Position numbers and translations under genes: made by a program. The notes under the pieces were generated by a model. The model saw only the letters and a program-made list of their open reading frames with translations, did not search any database and had not been told where the DNA came from. Shown here in pieces: positions 8,359-16,726 of a DNA stretch of 64,000 nucleotides; the stretch's first letter is position 1; every line of letters starts with the position of its first letter. The stretch comes from Maritimibacter fusiformis (GTDB lineage: Bacteria > Pseudomonadota > Alphaproteobacteria > Rhodobacterales > Rhodobacteraceae), in the NCBI RefSeq assembly GCF_008086115.1, contig NZ_VSIY01000006.1, forward strand, positions 1 to 64,000, in the 5' to 3' direction.

Positions 8359-8769
8359 ATGATCCGATACACGCTGCAATGCCCGGACGGGCACCGGTTC
8401 GAAAGCTGGTTCCAGAACGCCGCCGCCTACGAGAGCCTGGCGGCGGGCGGGCATCTGTCCTGCCCCGATTGCGGCGCGGTCAAGGTCGAGAAAAGCCTGA
8501 TGGCCCCGCCGGTGCGCGCCGCGCGCAAGGCCGCCGCCGCACCGTCCGACACGCCCGAGACCGAACTTGCCCGGCTCAAGGCCCGCATCGAGGCGGAGAG
8601 CGACTATGTCGGGACCGGCTTCGTCAAGGAGGCGCGTGCGATCCACGACGGCGAGGCACCCCGGCGGCCGATCCACGGCGAGGCCCGGCCGGCCGAGGCG
8701 ATCCGGCTGATCGAGGACGGCATCCCGGTCGCGCCCTTGCCGTTCATCCCGACGCGAAAGACCAACTGA
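8359..8769 (+). CDS. DUF1178 family zinc-ribbon protein
   Basis: A 136-residue cytoplasmic protein of the DUF1178 family, common in alpha- and betaproteobacteria and without a known function. The N-terminus shows a zinc-ribbon-like arrangement: QCPDGHRFESWF (C8, H12) and SCPDCGA (C35, C38). The start MIRYTLQC is characteristic. An Ala-rich middle is followed by the conserved C-terminal segment with VGTGFVKEARAIHDGEAP and the region before EDGIPVAPLPF. It lies between the NUDIX gene and lysC, 78 bp before the latter. Confidence 0.85.
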   Translation: MIRYTLQCPDGHRFESWFQNAAAYESLAAGGHLSCPDCGAVKVEKSLMAPPVRAARKAAAAPSDTPETELARLKARIEAESDYVGTGFVKEARAIHDGEAPRRPIHGEARPAEAIRLIEDGIPVAPLPFIPTRKTN

Positions 8770-8847
8770 GCCCTTGCGCACGGTCCTTGCGCTTTCACCC
8801 GGACGCGCATAGAAGGCGCGGGAATTACGGCTTGGGATCGGGCGCTT

Positions 8848-10083
8848 ATGCCAATTCTGGTGATGAAATTCGGCGGCACCTCGGTCGCCACGCTGGACCG
8901 GATCGCGCGCGTCGCCAAGCGCGTGGCGCGCGAGGTCGCCAATGGCTACGACGTGATCGTCATCGTCTCGGCGATGGCCGGGCGCACCAATGAACTGGTC
9001 GGCTGGGTCGAGGAAACCTCGCCGATGTTCGACGCCCGTGAATACGACGCGGTGGTGTCGTCGGGCGAGAACGTGACCGCCGGTCTGATGGCGCTGCGTC
9101 TGCAGGAAATGGACGTGCCGGCGCGAAGCTGGCAGGGCTGGCAGGTGCCGGTCCGGACCACCAGCGCGCATTCGGCGGCGCGGATCGAGGAGATTCCGAC
9201 CGCCAATATCGCCGCCAAGTTCGCCGAGGGCATGAAGGTGGCGGTGGTCGCGGGCTTTCAGGGCATCAGCCCCGAGGGCCGCATCACCACGCTGGGCCGG
9301 GGCGGATCGGACACCACGGCGGTGGCCTTCGCCGCCGCCTTCGGCGCCGAACGCTGCGACATCTATACCGATGTCGACGGCGTCTATACCACCGACCCGC
9401 GCATCTCGGACAAGGCGCGCAAGCTCGACAAGATCGCGTTCGAGGAAATGCTGGAACTGGCCTCGCTGGGGGCCAAGGTGCTGCAGACCCGCTCGGTCGA
9501 ACTGGCGATGCGCTACAAGGTCAAGTTGCGGGTGTTGTCGAGTTTCGAGGAATATGATCCCAATGCAGGCACGCTGGTCTGCGACGAGGAGGAAATCGTG
9601 GAACAGAATGCCGTTGCCGGCGTGGCCTACAGCCGCGATGAAGCCAAGATGACCCTGATTTCGGTGGCCGACCGACCGGGCATCGCATCCGCCATCTTCA
9701 CGCCCCTGGCCGAGGCCGGGGTCAATGTCGACATGATCGTGCAGAACATCTCGGAAGAGGGGCGCACCGACATGACCTTCTCCTGCCCCGTGGGGCAGGT
9801 CGGGCGGGCGGAAAAGGCGCTGGGTGCGGCGCGCGACCGGGGCGAGATCAATTTTCACGACCTGGTGGCCGACGATGCCGTGTCCAAGGTCTCGATCGTC
9901 GGCATCGGGATGCGCAGCCAGGCCGGGATCGCGGCCAAGATGTTCGCGGTGCTGGCGCGCGAGGGCATCAACATCAAGGTCATCACCACCTCCGAAATCA
10001 AGATCTCGGTGCTGATCGACCGCAAATACATGGAACTGGCGGTGCAGGCGCTGCACGACGCGTTCGAGCTGGAAAAAGCCTGA
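8848..10083 (+). CDS. lysC: aspartate kinase
   Basis: A 411-residue monofunctional aspartokinase catalysing the first step of the lysine, threonine, methionine and DAP pathway. The N-terminal amino-acid kinase domain has the KFGGTSV signature at 6-12, TLGRGGSDTTA near 150, and YTDVDGVYTTDP near 173. The C-terminal third carries two ACT domains for feedback inhibition (VADRPGIASAIF; GIGMRSQAGIAAKMF). The length is standard for the alpha2beta2-type enzymes. It may use an internal translation start for the beta subunit, which I cannot confirm. The ptsP gene follows at 225 bp, the usual alphaproteobacterial order. Confidence 0.96.
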   Translation: MPILVMKFGGTSVATLDRIARVAKRVAREVANGYDVIVIVSAMAGRTNELVGWVEETSPMFDAREYDAVVSSGENVTAGLMALRLQEMDVPARSWQGWQVPVRTTSAHSAARIEEIPTANIAAKFAEGMKVAVVAGFQGISPEGRITTLGRGGSDTTAVAFAAAFGAERCDIYTDVDGVYTTDPRISDKARKLDKIAFEEMLELASLGAKVLQTRSVELAMRYKVKLRVLSSFEEYDPNAGTLVCDEEEIVEQNAVAGVAYSRDEAKMTLISVADRPGIASAIFTPLAEAGVNVDMIVQNISEEGRTDMTFSCPVGQVGRAEKALGAARDRGEINFHDLVADDAVSKVSIVGIGMRSQAGIAAKMFAVLAREGINIKVITTSEIKISVLIDRKYMELAVQALHDAFELEKA

Positions 10084-10307
10084 AGCCCTTGACCCGCCAT
10101 CGGCGAATTTCCGCGTAGTTTCAACCGGCTGCCCGAGGTTCTTGATTAACCGGGCCGCAACCGCACGCGCCGTCGCCGCGACCCGCCTTGCGCGAACCCG
10201 GTGCCACCCGCACAACCCCGGACCGGGCCCGGGCGCGGAAATGCGTGGAACTCCCCGCCCGATCCCGGCATGATGCGGGCGACAGACCAGGGACAGATAC
10301 GCAGATC

Positions 10308-12572
10308 ATGGCGGACCGAACCGGCGAAAGCGACAGCCGCAAGCTGTTGGGGCACCTGCGCGAGGCCCTGGCGGAGGATTCGGCGGGGCAGGAGCGGCTC
10401 AACCGGGTGACCGAGATCATCGCCTCGTCGATGGGGGCCGAGGTCTGTTCCATCTACCTGCTGCGCGATTCCGACACGCTGGAGCTTTGCGCCACCGAGG
10501 GGCTGAACCCCGATGCGGTGCACAAGACCCGGATGCGCCTGGGCGAGGGGCTGGTGGGGCGGGTGGCCAAGAAAAAGCGCCCGATCAACACCGCCGATGC
10601 GCCCTCGGAAAAGGGGTTTCGCTTCATGCCCGAGACCGGCGAGGAGGTCTATTCGTCCTTCCTCGGCGTGCCGATCCAGCGCCTGGGCGAGGTGCTGGGC
10701 GTGCTGGTGGTGCAGTCGAAGGACGCGCGGCTGTTCTCGGAGGACGAGACCTACGGCATGGAAGTCGTCGCGATGGTGCTGGCCGAGATGACCGAGCTGG
10801 GCGCCTTCGTCGGCGAGGGCGCGGCGCTGGCCGCCCTGCACCAGCGCCCGGCCACCTTCCAGGGCGGCGTCGGGCAGGAAGGCACCGCGATGGGCCATGT
10901 CTGGCTGCACGAGCCGCGCGTCGTCGTCACCAACCCGATCGCCGACGACCCGCAGGAAGAAAGCCGCAAGCTGCACGAGGCGGTCGAGACGTTGCGCGGC
11001 TCGGTCGACGAGTTGCTGGCCACCGCCGACTCGGTCGACAAGGACCACATGCAGGTGCTCGAAGCCTACCGGATGTTCGCCAATTCCAAGGGCTGGCTGA
11101 GGCGGATGGAGGAAGACATCGGGCGCGGCCTGTCGGCGGCGGCGGCGGTGGAAAAGGAACAAAGCGCCACCCGCGCGCGCATGGCCAACGTGCCCGACCC
11201 CTACCTGCGCGAACGCCTGCACGACCTCGACGACCTGTCGCACCGGCTGCTTCGCATCCTGACCGGGCAGGGCAACTCCACCGGCGCCGAGATGCCCGAA
11301 GACCCGATCCTGGTGGCCAGCAACATCGGGCCGGGCGAGCTTCTGGAATATGGCCGCAAGCTCAAGGGCGTGGTGCTCGAGGAAGGCTCGATCGCCTCGC
11401 ATGCCGCGATCGTCGCGCGTGCCCTGGCGATCCCGCTGCTGGTGCATGTCGGGCCGATCACCGCCGAGGCGCTGAACGGCGACATGATCCTGGTCGACGG
11501 CGAAAGCGGCGTGGTGCATCTGCGGCCCGAGGAAACCGTGGTCAACGCCTTTCGCGACAAGGTGGCGATGGAGGCGGCACAGCAGGAACGCTATGTCAGC
11601 CTGCGCGACAAGCCGGCGCAGTCGACCGACGGGATCAGGGTGGTGCTGTCGATGAACGCCGGCCTGATGGCGGACCTGCCATCGCTGGAAAGCTCGGGCG
11701 CCGAGGGGGTCGGGCTGTTTCGCACCGAGTTGCAGTTCCTGACCCAGTCCAAGGTGCCGCGCCGGGGCGAGCTGGCGCGGCTTTACTCGCGGGTGCTCGA
11801 CCGGGCCGGCGACAAGAAGGTGGTGTTTCGCACCCTCGACATCGGCTCGGACAAGGTGCTGCCCTACATGAAGCCGACGGACGAGCCCAACCCTGCGCTG
11901 GGCTGGCGCGCGATCCGGGTCGGGCTGGACAAGCCCGGCGTGATGCGGATGCAGCTTCAGGCGCTGATCCGGGCGGCGGCGGGGCGCGAGCTTGACGTGA
12001 TGTTTCCCTTCATCGCCCAGCTTGACGAATACCGCGAGGCGCGCACCATGCTGCGCGCCGAGGTCGAGCGCGAGCGCCGGCTGGGGCACATCCTGCCCAA
12101 GGCGGTGCGAATCGGCGCGATGCTCGAGACACCCTCGATGGTGTTCGCGCCGGATGCGTTCTTTCGCGAGGCCGATTTCGTGTCGATCGGCGGCAACGAC
12201 CTCAAGCAGTTCTTTTTCGCCGCCGACCGCGAAAACGAGCGCGTGCGGCGGCGCTATGACACGCTGAACACCTCGTTTCTGAACATGATCGAGATGGTGG
12301 TGAAACGCTGCGACGCGGCCAAGACGCCGCTGTCGTTCTGCGGCGAGGATGCCGGGCGGCCGATCGAGGCGGTGTGTTTCGCCGCCCTCGGGATGCGCAC
12401 CCTGTCGATGCGCCCGGCCTCGATCGGGCCGGTCAAGCACCTGATCCGGCGCACCGACCTGGGTGCGCTGCGCGAGGTCATCGACGAGGCCCGCGCCTCG
12501 GGGGCGCAATCGGTGCGACCGGCGGTGCTGGAATACCTCCTGCGTCGTCAGTACGGGCCGCGCAACGGCTGA
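10308..12572 (+). CDS. ptsP: PTS-Ntr enzyme I (GAF-domain PEP-protein phosphotransferase)
   Basis: A 754-residue nitrogen-type enzyme I that autophosphorylates from PEP and passes phosphate to NPr (HPr) in a regulatory phosphorelay. The start ATG at 10308 was chosen because MADRTGESDSRKLLGHLREA begins the conserved region; the open frame extends further upstream without homology. An N-terminal GAF domain (about 20-165) is followed by the PEP-utiliser N domain, the phosphohistidine domain with active-site H365 in SIASHAAIVARA, and the C-terminal TIM barrel (SIGGNDLKQFFFAADREN, then LSFCGEDAGRP). NPr and EIIA-Ntr genes are not in the window. Confidence 0.95.
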   Translation: MADRTGESDSRKLLGHLREALAEDSAGQERLNRVTEIIASSMGAEVCSIYLLRDSDTLELCATEGLNPDAVHKTRMRLGEGLVGRVAKKKRPINTADAPSEKGFRFMPETGEEVYSSFLGVPIQRLGEVLGVLVVQSKDARLFSEDETYGMEVVAMVLAEMTELGAFVGEGAALAALHQRPATFQGGVGQEGTAMGHVWLHEPRVVVTNPIADDPQEESRKLHEAVETLRGSVDELLATADSVDKDHMQVLEAYRMFANSKGWLRRMEEDIGRGLSAAAAVEKEQSATRARMANVPDPYLRERLHDLDDLSHRLLRILTGQGNSTGAEMPEDPILVASNIGPGELLEYGRKLKGVVLEEGSIASHAAIVARALAIPLLVHVGPITAEALNGDMILVDGESGVVHLRPEETVVNAFRDKVAMEAAQQERYVSLRDKPAQSTDGIRVVLSMNAGLMADLPSLESSGAEGVGLFRTELQFLTQSKVPRRGELARLYSRVLDRAGDKKVVFRTLDIGSDKVLPYMKPTDEPNPALGWRAIRVGLDKPGVMRMQLQALIRAAAGRELDVMFPFIAQLDEYREARTMLRAEVERERRLGHILPKAVRIGAMLETPSMVFAPDAFFREADFVSIGGNDLKQFFFAADRENERVRRRYDTLNTSFLNMIEMVVKRCDAAKTPLSFCGEDAGRPIEAVCFAALGMRTLSMRPASIGPVKHLIRRTDLGALREVIDEARASGAQSVRPAVLEYLLRRQYGPRNG

Positions 12573-12582
12573 GCGCGCGCCG

Positions 12583-12597
12583 TTAGGCCGCTGTTAA
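12583..12597. promoter_or_regulatory. candidate CtrA-type site
   Basis: TTAG-N7-TTAA (12583-12586 and 12594-12597) matches the alphaproteobacterial CtrA motif TTAA-N7-TTAA with one mismatch. It sits 45 bp before the small membrane protein start. Confidence 0.25.
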
Positions 12598-12641
12598 CGC
12601 CTGATCCCTCACCATGTCCCCCTGCAACGAAGGAGGGGGAG

Positions 12642-12863
12642 ATGATTCTGGTTCTGGTCTTTGTCGGATTTCTGGCCGGCGGCGGCGCGGCGGCGCTGAT
12701 GCTGGCGGGTGGCGGCGGGCTTGTGGGCTCGGTGCTGGCCTACATGCTGTTCGGGGCGGCCGCGGTCGTGGGCACTGCCGTGGCCTGCGCCCTCGCCCCG
12801 ACCCTGCGGCCCCGCGATCTCGGCCCGCCGCCGCGGGTGCTCAGTCTGCGCCGAACTTGGTGA
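12642..12863 (+). CDS. small two-helix membrane protein
   Basis: A 73-residue hypothetical protein with a strong ribosome site (AAGGAGGGGGAG, 12630-12641). It has two hydrophobic segments (about 1-25, VLVFVGFLAGGGAAALMLAG, and 28-50, LVGSVLAYMLFGAAAVVG) joined by a glycine-rich turn, then a short basic C-terminus (SLRRTW). It would be an inner-membrane protein. The last 23 bp overlap the 3' end of the convergent GNAT gene. No family was recognised, but the ribosome site and amino-acid pattern support a real gene. Confidence 0.6.
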   Translation: MILVLVFVGFLAGGGAAALMLAGGGGLVGSVLAYMLFGAAAVVGTAVACALAPTLRPRDLGPPPRVLSLRRTW

Positions 12864-13329
12864 CCTCGCCGCTGACACCGTCCCAGGCCCCGGGGGTCAG
12901 CGCCAGCCCCAGCACGCGGTCGGGGTTGGTCGGCGGCGGCATCACCACGTCCGCCAGCCGGGCAAAGCCGAAGCGGCCGTAATAGGGCTGATCGCCCACC
13001 AGCATGACCCGTTCCCAGCCCAGGGCTGCGGCGCGGCCAACGCCCTCGCGGATCAGCAATGCGCCCAGCCCCTCGCCCTGGCGTATCGGATGCACCGCGA
13101 CCGGACCCAGCAACAGGGCAGGGTGGGGGCCAACCCGCACCGGCCAGAACCGGATCGCGCCGCCCAGGGTGCCATCGTCGCGCGCGCACAGCGACAGGCC
13201 CGCCACCGGGGCGACGCCGTCGCGCAGCCGGTAGGAGGACAGCGCCTCGCGCCCCGGCGCAAAGCAGAGGTCGTAAAGCGCCTCGACCTCCCACCAATCC
13301 TCCGGTCGTTCCTCGTCAAGCCTGTACAC
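12841..13329 (-). CDS. GNAT family N-acetyltransferase
   Basis: A 162-residue acyl-CoA-dependent acetyltransferase of the YhbS/predicted N-acetyltransferase type. The acetyl-CoA loop is seen at about 85-100 (GPVAVHPIRQGEGLGALL, a Q/RxxGxG/A variant). The later ALGWERVMLVGDQPYYGRFGF segment is typical of this subgroup. The start MYRLDEERPEDW lies 97 bp from the divergent flavin reductase gene. The substrate is unknown. Confidence 0.82.
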   Translation of the reverse strand: MYRLDEERPEDWWEVEALYDLCFAPGREALSSYRLRDGVAPVAGLSLCARDDGTLGGAIRFWPVRVGPHPALLLGPVAVHPIRQGEGLGALLIREGVGRAAALGWERVMLVGDQPYYGRFGFARLADVVMPPPTNPDRVLGLALTPGAWDGVSGEVTKFGAD

Positions 13330-13425
13330 GCGCCACCTGTCCCCTGCGTGTTTCCCGCCTTTTCGGCTGGAAACGCCCGTAGCATGACGCTAACAGCGGG
13401 GCAAACCGAGAAAGGAGCGTCCTGG

Positions 13426-14031
13426 ATGTTCTACCGTCCCGAAGACGGCCACGGATTGCCGCACAACCCGTTCAACGCGATCATCGCGCCAAGACCGATC
13501 GGCTGGATCTCGACGCGCGGCACCGATGGCCACGACAATCTCGCCCCCTACAGTTTCTTCAACGCCGTCGGCTACACCCCGCCGCAGGTGATGTTCGCCT
13601 CGACCGGTGCCAAGCCGGACCGGCTGCGCGGCAAGGATTCGCTCAACAACATCGAGCAGACCGGCGTTTTCTGCGTCAACGTGGTCGAAGAAGAGGCGAT
13701 CAACGAGATGAACGCCTCCTCGGCCCGTTTCCCCGCCTCTTCCGACGAGTTTGCCGCCTCCAGGGTCACCAAGGCGGCCTGCACCACCATCGCCTGTTCG
13801 CGCGTCGCGCTGGCTCCGGCGGCGCTGGAATGCCGGATGAGCCAGATCGTGCAGATCGAGGGCGACAACAATTTCATCGTGATCGGCACGGTGACGGGCG
13901 TGCACCTGCGCGACGATTGCCTGGTCGACGGCAAGTTCGACATCACCCGGTTCGGCATGGTCGCCCGGCTGGGTTACCGCGACTACACGGTGGTGCGCGA
14001 CGCGTTCGAGATGCTGCTGCCGCGCGATTGA
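13426..14031 (+). CDS. flavin reductase family protein (FMN-binding split barrel)
   Basis: A 201-residue protein starting at MFYRPEDGHGLPHNPFNAII after AAAGGAG (13411-13417); the much longer open frame upstream has no homology. It shows the split-barrel flavin reductase pattern: APRPIGWISTRG (about residue 22-33), LAPYSFFNAVGYTPPQVMF (41-59), and the segment VVEEEAINEMNASSARFP. Members bind FMN and reduce free flavin with NAD(P)H or act as partners of monooxygenases. No monooxygenase gene is adjacent. It lies between two genes on the opposite strand. Confidence 0.85.
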   Translation: MFYRPEDGHGLPHNPFNAIIAPRPIGWISTRGTDGHDNLAPYSFFNAVGYTPPQVMFASTGAKPDRLRGKDSLNNIEQTGVFCVNVVEEEAINEMNASSARFPASSDEFAASRVTKAACTTIACSRVALAPAALECRMSQIVQIEGDNNFIVIGTVTGVHLRDDCLVDGKFDITRFGMVARLGYRDYTVVRDAFEMLLPRD

Positions 14032-14051
14032 GGCGCTGACACGAAGGCGTT

Positions 14052-15149
14052 TCAGCCGGTTCGGTCCCGCTGCCAGACATGCATGACATCGCCGCCAAGG
14101 GCGCGGGTCTCGGCCAGCATGAAGCGGGGCGCCTCGGCCAGACCGCCAAGCCCGAGCGCCGAGATCGCGGGCCGGCCCTCGGCCCCGATCGCCAGACCGG
14201 CGGTGAACCCGATCAGCCGGTCGACCAGCCCGCCGCCCAGAAGCGCCGCCGCCAGGGTGCCGCCGCCTTCGCAAAACACCCGGGTCAGACCGCGCGCGCC
14301 AAGTGCGGCCAGCGCCGCGCCGGCGTCCAGCCGCCCGCCCACCACCGGCACCCGCACAAGCTCGGCGCCGCGCGCGCGCCAGGCGGCGATCCGGTCGGGG
14401 TCGGCGCCGTCGCCGTGCACCAGCCATAGCGGCACCTCGCCGGCGCTGGCCGCAAGCCGGCCGTCGAGCGGCAGATCGAGGTTGCGCGCCAGCACCACCC
14501 GCACCGGCTGACGCGGCGCGCCAAGGTCGCGCACCGTCAGCATCGGGTCATCGGCGCGTGCGGTGCCGGCCCCGATCATCACCGCGTCATGGTTGAGGCG
14601 CAGCGCGTGCACCATGCGCCGCGCTGCCGCCCCGGTGATCCACCGGCTCTCACCACTGGCGGTGGCGATGCGGCCATCGAACGAGGTGGCGAGTTTCAGG
14701 GTGACCAGGGGACGCCCCTCGGTGACGCGGCTCAGGAATCCGGCCTGGTCGGCGCGGGCGGTGTCGGCCAGCAGGCCCTCGACCACCTCGATGCCACCGG
14801 CGCGCAGGCGGTCCAGCCCCTGGCCGTTCACCCTTGGGTCGGGGTCGCGCAGGGCCACGACCGCCCGCGCGATGCCGGCGGCGACCAGCGCATCGGCGCA
14901 GGGCGGGGTCTTGCCGTGATGGGCGCAAGGCTCGAGCGTGACATATGCGGTGGCGCCGCGCGCTTCGGCGCCGGCCTGGGCCAGCGCGACGGTTTCGGCA
15001 TGCGGCCGACCGCCGGGCCGGGTCCAGCCGCGCCCGAGGATGCGGCCCTCATTGACGATCACGCAGCCAACCGCCGGGTTGGGCCAGACAGCACCAAGGC
15101 CCCGCCGGCCAAGCGACAGGGCCAGGGCCATGTATCGGGTGTCGGTCAC
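14052..15149 (-). CDS. ribD: bifunctional riboflavin deaminase/reductase
   Basis: A 365-residue two-domain enzyme performing the second and third steps of riboflavin synthesis from GTP. The N-terminal deaminase has the zinc motifs HAE ([12 protein letters not shown], near 50) and PCxxxxxxxxC ([16 protein letters not shown], near 75). The C-terminal reductase (from about 145) begins [17 protein letters not shown] and contains [14 protein letters not shown] and [13 protein letters not shown]. Its start overlaps the nrdR stop by 4 bp (ATGA), so the two form an operon, a common alphaproteobacterial arrangement. ribE is present separately at 39022. Confidence 0.95.
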   Translation of the reverse strand: MTDTRYMALALSLGRRGLGAVWPNPAVGCVIVNEGRILGRGWTRPGGRPHAETVALAQAGAEARGATAYVTLEPCAHHGKTPPCADALVAAGIARAVVALRDPDPRVNGQGLDRLRAGGIEVVEGLLADTARADQAGFLSRVTEGRPLVTLKLATSFDGRIATASGESRWITGAAARRMVHALRLNHDAVMIGAGTARADDPMLTVRDLGAPRQPVRVVLARNLDLPLDGRLAASAGEVPLWLVHGDGADPDRIAAWRARGAELVRVPVVGGRLDAGAALAALGARGLTRVFCEGGGTLAAALLGGGLVDRLIGFTAGLAIGAEGRPAISALGLGGLAEAPRFMLAETRALGGDVMHVWQRDRTG

Positions 15150-15619
15150 TGTTCCTCGTCGGCCACGGCGCCGGGGCGCAATTCGCTGACGAACTTGTCG
15201 AAGTCGTCGGCGGCCTGGAAGTTCTTGTAAACGCTGGCGAAACGGACGTAGGCGACGGTGTCGATCCGGGCCAGGCTCTCCATCACGATCTCGCCGATGG
15301 TCTTCGACGGGATGTCGGTCTCGCCCATGCTTTCCAGCCGGCGCACGATGCCCGAGATCATCTGGTCCATCCGCTCGGGCTCGACCGGGCGCTTTTGCAG
15401 CGCGATGCGGATCGAGCGTTCGAGCTTGTCGCGGTCGAATTCCTCGCGTCGGCCGTTCGACTTGATCACCACGAGGTCGCGCAACTGCACGCGTTCATAG
15501 GTGGTAAAGCGCCCGGCGCAGGCCGGACAGAACCGCCTGCGTCGGATCGCGACGTGATCCTCTGCAGGCCGCGAATCCTTGACCTGCGTATCAACATTTC
15601 CGCAAAACGGGCAACGCAT
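15146..15619 (-). CDS. nrdR: transcriptional repressor of ribonucleotide reductase genes
   Basis: A 157-residue NrdR. The N-terminal zinc ribbon is MRCPFCGN (C3, C6) and [13 protein letters not shown] (C31, C34). The ATP-cone domain runs from about 49 to 140 ([20 protein letters not shown]) and senses dATP/ATP. It represses nrd genes by binding NrdR boxes. Its own upstream region contains a perfect DnaA box 51 bp from the start codon. It is the first gene of the nrdR-ribD operon. Confidence 0.96.
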   Translation of the reverse strand: MRCPFCGNVDTQVKDSRPAEDHVAIRRRRFCPACAGRFTTYERVQLRDLVVIKSNGRREEFDRDKLERSIRIALQKRPVEPERMDQMISGIVRRLESMGETDIPSKTIGEIVMESLARIDTVAYVRFASVYKNFQAADDFDKFVSELRPGAVADEEQ

Positions 15620-15669
15620 CCCGATCCCCTTCTCTTGCCTGTCACCTCTGATCGTGGGTCTGGGCCCAC

Positions 15670-15678
15670 TTATCCACA
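15670..15678 (+). promoter_or_regulatory. DnaA box upstream of nrdR
   Basis: TTATCCACA, an exact match to the DnaA consensus TTATNCACA, lies between divergent nrdR and the dodecin gene. DnaA control of nucleotide metabolism genes is known in several bacteria; here it is only a candidate. Confidence 0.4.
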
Positions 15679-15841
15679 GGCACTATAGGGGCAAGCATGG
15701 ATTTTGGGTAGAGGCAATTCACCGCTACCAGATGAGGCGTCGCGACGCGCCGCCGGCGGGTTGTTGCGCATAGGCTGAAATGGGAGTCGGGCCGGGGGCC
15801 GGGGCGTGTCATGCTGGGGCATATCAACCAGGGAGGATGCC

Positions 15842-16045
15842 ATGAGCATTGCACGCGTCACCGAAATCTCCGCCACCTCGACCGTCAGTTTCGAAGACGC
15901 GGTCAAATCGGGCATCGCCCGCGCCTCGGAGACCCTGCGCAACGTGCGCTCGGCCTGGGTCAAGGAACAGCAGGTCCGGGTCGCGGATGGCTCGATCACC
16001 GAGTATCAGGTCAACCTGATGGTGACCTTCGTGCTCGAGGACTGA
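15842..16045 (+). CDS. dodecin
   Basis: A 67-residue dodecin, a small dodecameric flavin-binding protein that stores or buffers flavins. It begins MSIARVTEISATSTVSFEDA after AGGGAGG and carries the family features: an amphipathic central helix (VKSGIARASETLRNVRSAWV, 25-44), the conserved KEQQVRV strand, and the C-terminal strand EYQVNLMVTFVLED. The central Trp of the family flavin-stacking site is present in SAWVKEQ. Monocistronic. Confidence 0.9.
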   Translation: MSIARVTEISATSTVSFEDAVKSGIARASETLRNVRSAWVKEQQVRVADGSITEYQVNLMVTFVLED

Positions 16046-16130
16046 TCGGGGCGTTTTGTGGGAAAAGCGCAAGCGTCATAGACGTTTTCGAACATTCACG
16101 GCCCGAAAATGTTGAAATAGTGCAAGAACT

Positions 16131-16181
16131 GCCGCCCGCCGGAAAGCGGGCGGCGCACCGTCCGGCCTGGGATCAGGCCGG
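16131..16181. terminator. two tandem hairpins between convergent genes
   Basis: GCCGCCCGC (16131-16139) pairs with GCGGGCGGC (16146-16154), and CCGGCCTG (16162-16169) pairs with CAGGCCGG (16174-16181). They lie between the dodecin gene and the convergent small charged-protein gene. No T-run is adjacent, so terminator activity is inferred from position and stem strength. Confidence 0.4.
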
Positions 16182-16430
16182 GCCGGACTCGAGCCGGTAG
16201 CCACGCTTGACCAGCGCGCGCAGGGCCTTGCGGCTCTTGCGCACTTCGCTCTTGCGCGCGGCCTTCCAGGCCTCGCGGCGGTCGTCCTTGTTCGCCTCGG
16301 GATTGGCGGCGCGCCAGTCCAGACGCCAGCGGTTGAAGGCAAGCAGCTGCGCCGCCTTGCGTTCCTGGCGGGTTTGCTCCGGCGTCATGCTTGGCGTCGT
16401 GCTTTCGGTCTCTTTCGCTTCTTGAACCAT
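16173..16430 (-). CDS. small basic hypothetical protein
   Basis: An 85-residue protein starting at MVQEAKETESTTPSMTPEQT; the longer open frame to 16505 lacks a ribosome site, while AAAGGA precedes 16430. The N-terminal 20 residues are Thr/Ser/Glu rich and probably disordered. The remainder is highly basic and helical (RQERKAAQLLAFNRWRLDW, then DDRREAWKAARKSEVRKSRK). The composition suggests nucleic-acid or ribosome association, but no family was recognised. Downstream hairpins separate it from dodecin. Confidence 0.55.
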   Translation of the reverse strand: MVQEAKETESTTPSMTPEQTRQERKAAQLLAFNRWRLDWRAANPEANKDDRREAWKAARKSEVRKSRKALRALVKRGYRLESGPA

Positions 16431-16516
16431 GTCTGTTGTCCTTTGTCTCGATACGCACGGCCTCATCGTGCGGCGCGGGCATCGCCCTGCGATCGCAGGA
16501 TACACGAGCGCCGGCC

Positions 16517-16525
16517 TGTGGATAA
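16517..16525 (-). promoter_or_regulatory. second DnaA box
   Basis: TGTGGATAA is the exact reverse complement of TTATCCACA. It sits at the start of an unusually AT-rich stretch (about 16515-16700) between the small basic protein gene and the outer-membrane protein gene, 0.85 kb from the DnaA box at 15670. Confidence 0.4.
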
Positions 16526-16654
16526 GTCAATAAATATGTCTGGAAACAATGGGCTGGAGGCGTGCCCTTCCTGCATCACGGCGGTTCCTGTGCTGCCGTG
16601 CCTTGTATTCATGCAACATGAGCCGAGGATTTCGTGCGCCGACCCCATATTTAG

Positions 16655-16683
16655 TTGATTTGCCCGCGAAAACATTAGCTAAT
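16655..16683 (+). promoter_or_regulatory. sigma-70-like promoter of the outer-membrane protein gene
   Basis: TTGATT (16655-16660), a 17-bp spacer, then GCTAAT (16678-16683), 44 bp before the start codon in an AT-rich region. The overlapping dyad ATTAGCTAAT and a nearby CTAAT may be a regulator site. Confidence 0.4.
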
Positions 16684-16726
16684 GATCACTAATAACGGAA
16701 TGCAGAAAACGCAAAGGAGGTTTGCC

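Noticed and set aside
8848..8850. Riboswitch (lysine, FMN or SAM type) before lysC, ribE or metG
   Set aside because: The upstream gaps are short and contain no conserved aptamer elements that I could recognise.
10146..12509. 787-codon minus-strand frame opposite ptsP
   Set aside because: Shadow of ptsP. The His/Gln/Arg/Gly-rich composition is typical of antisense frames in GC-rich genes.
16515..16700. Replication origin
   Set aside because: Only two DnaA boxes, no cluster, and no dnaA, parAB or hemE-type neighbours; a regulatory role is more likely.
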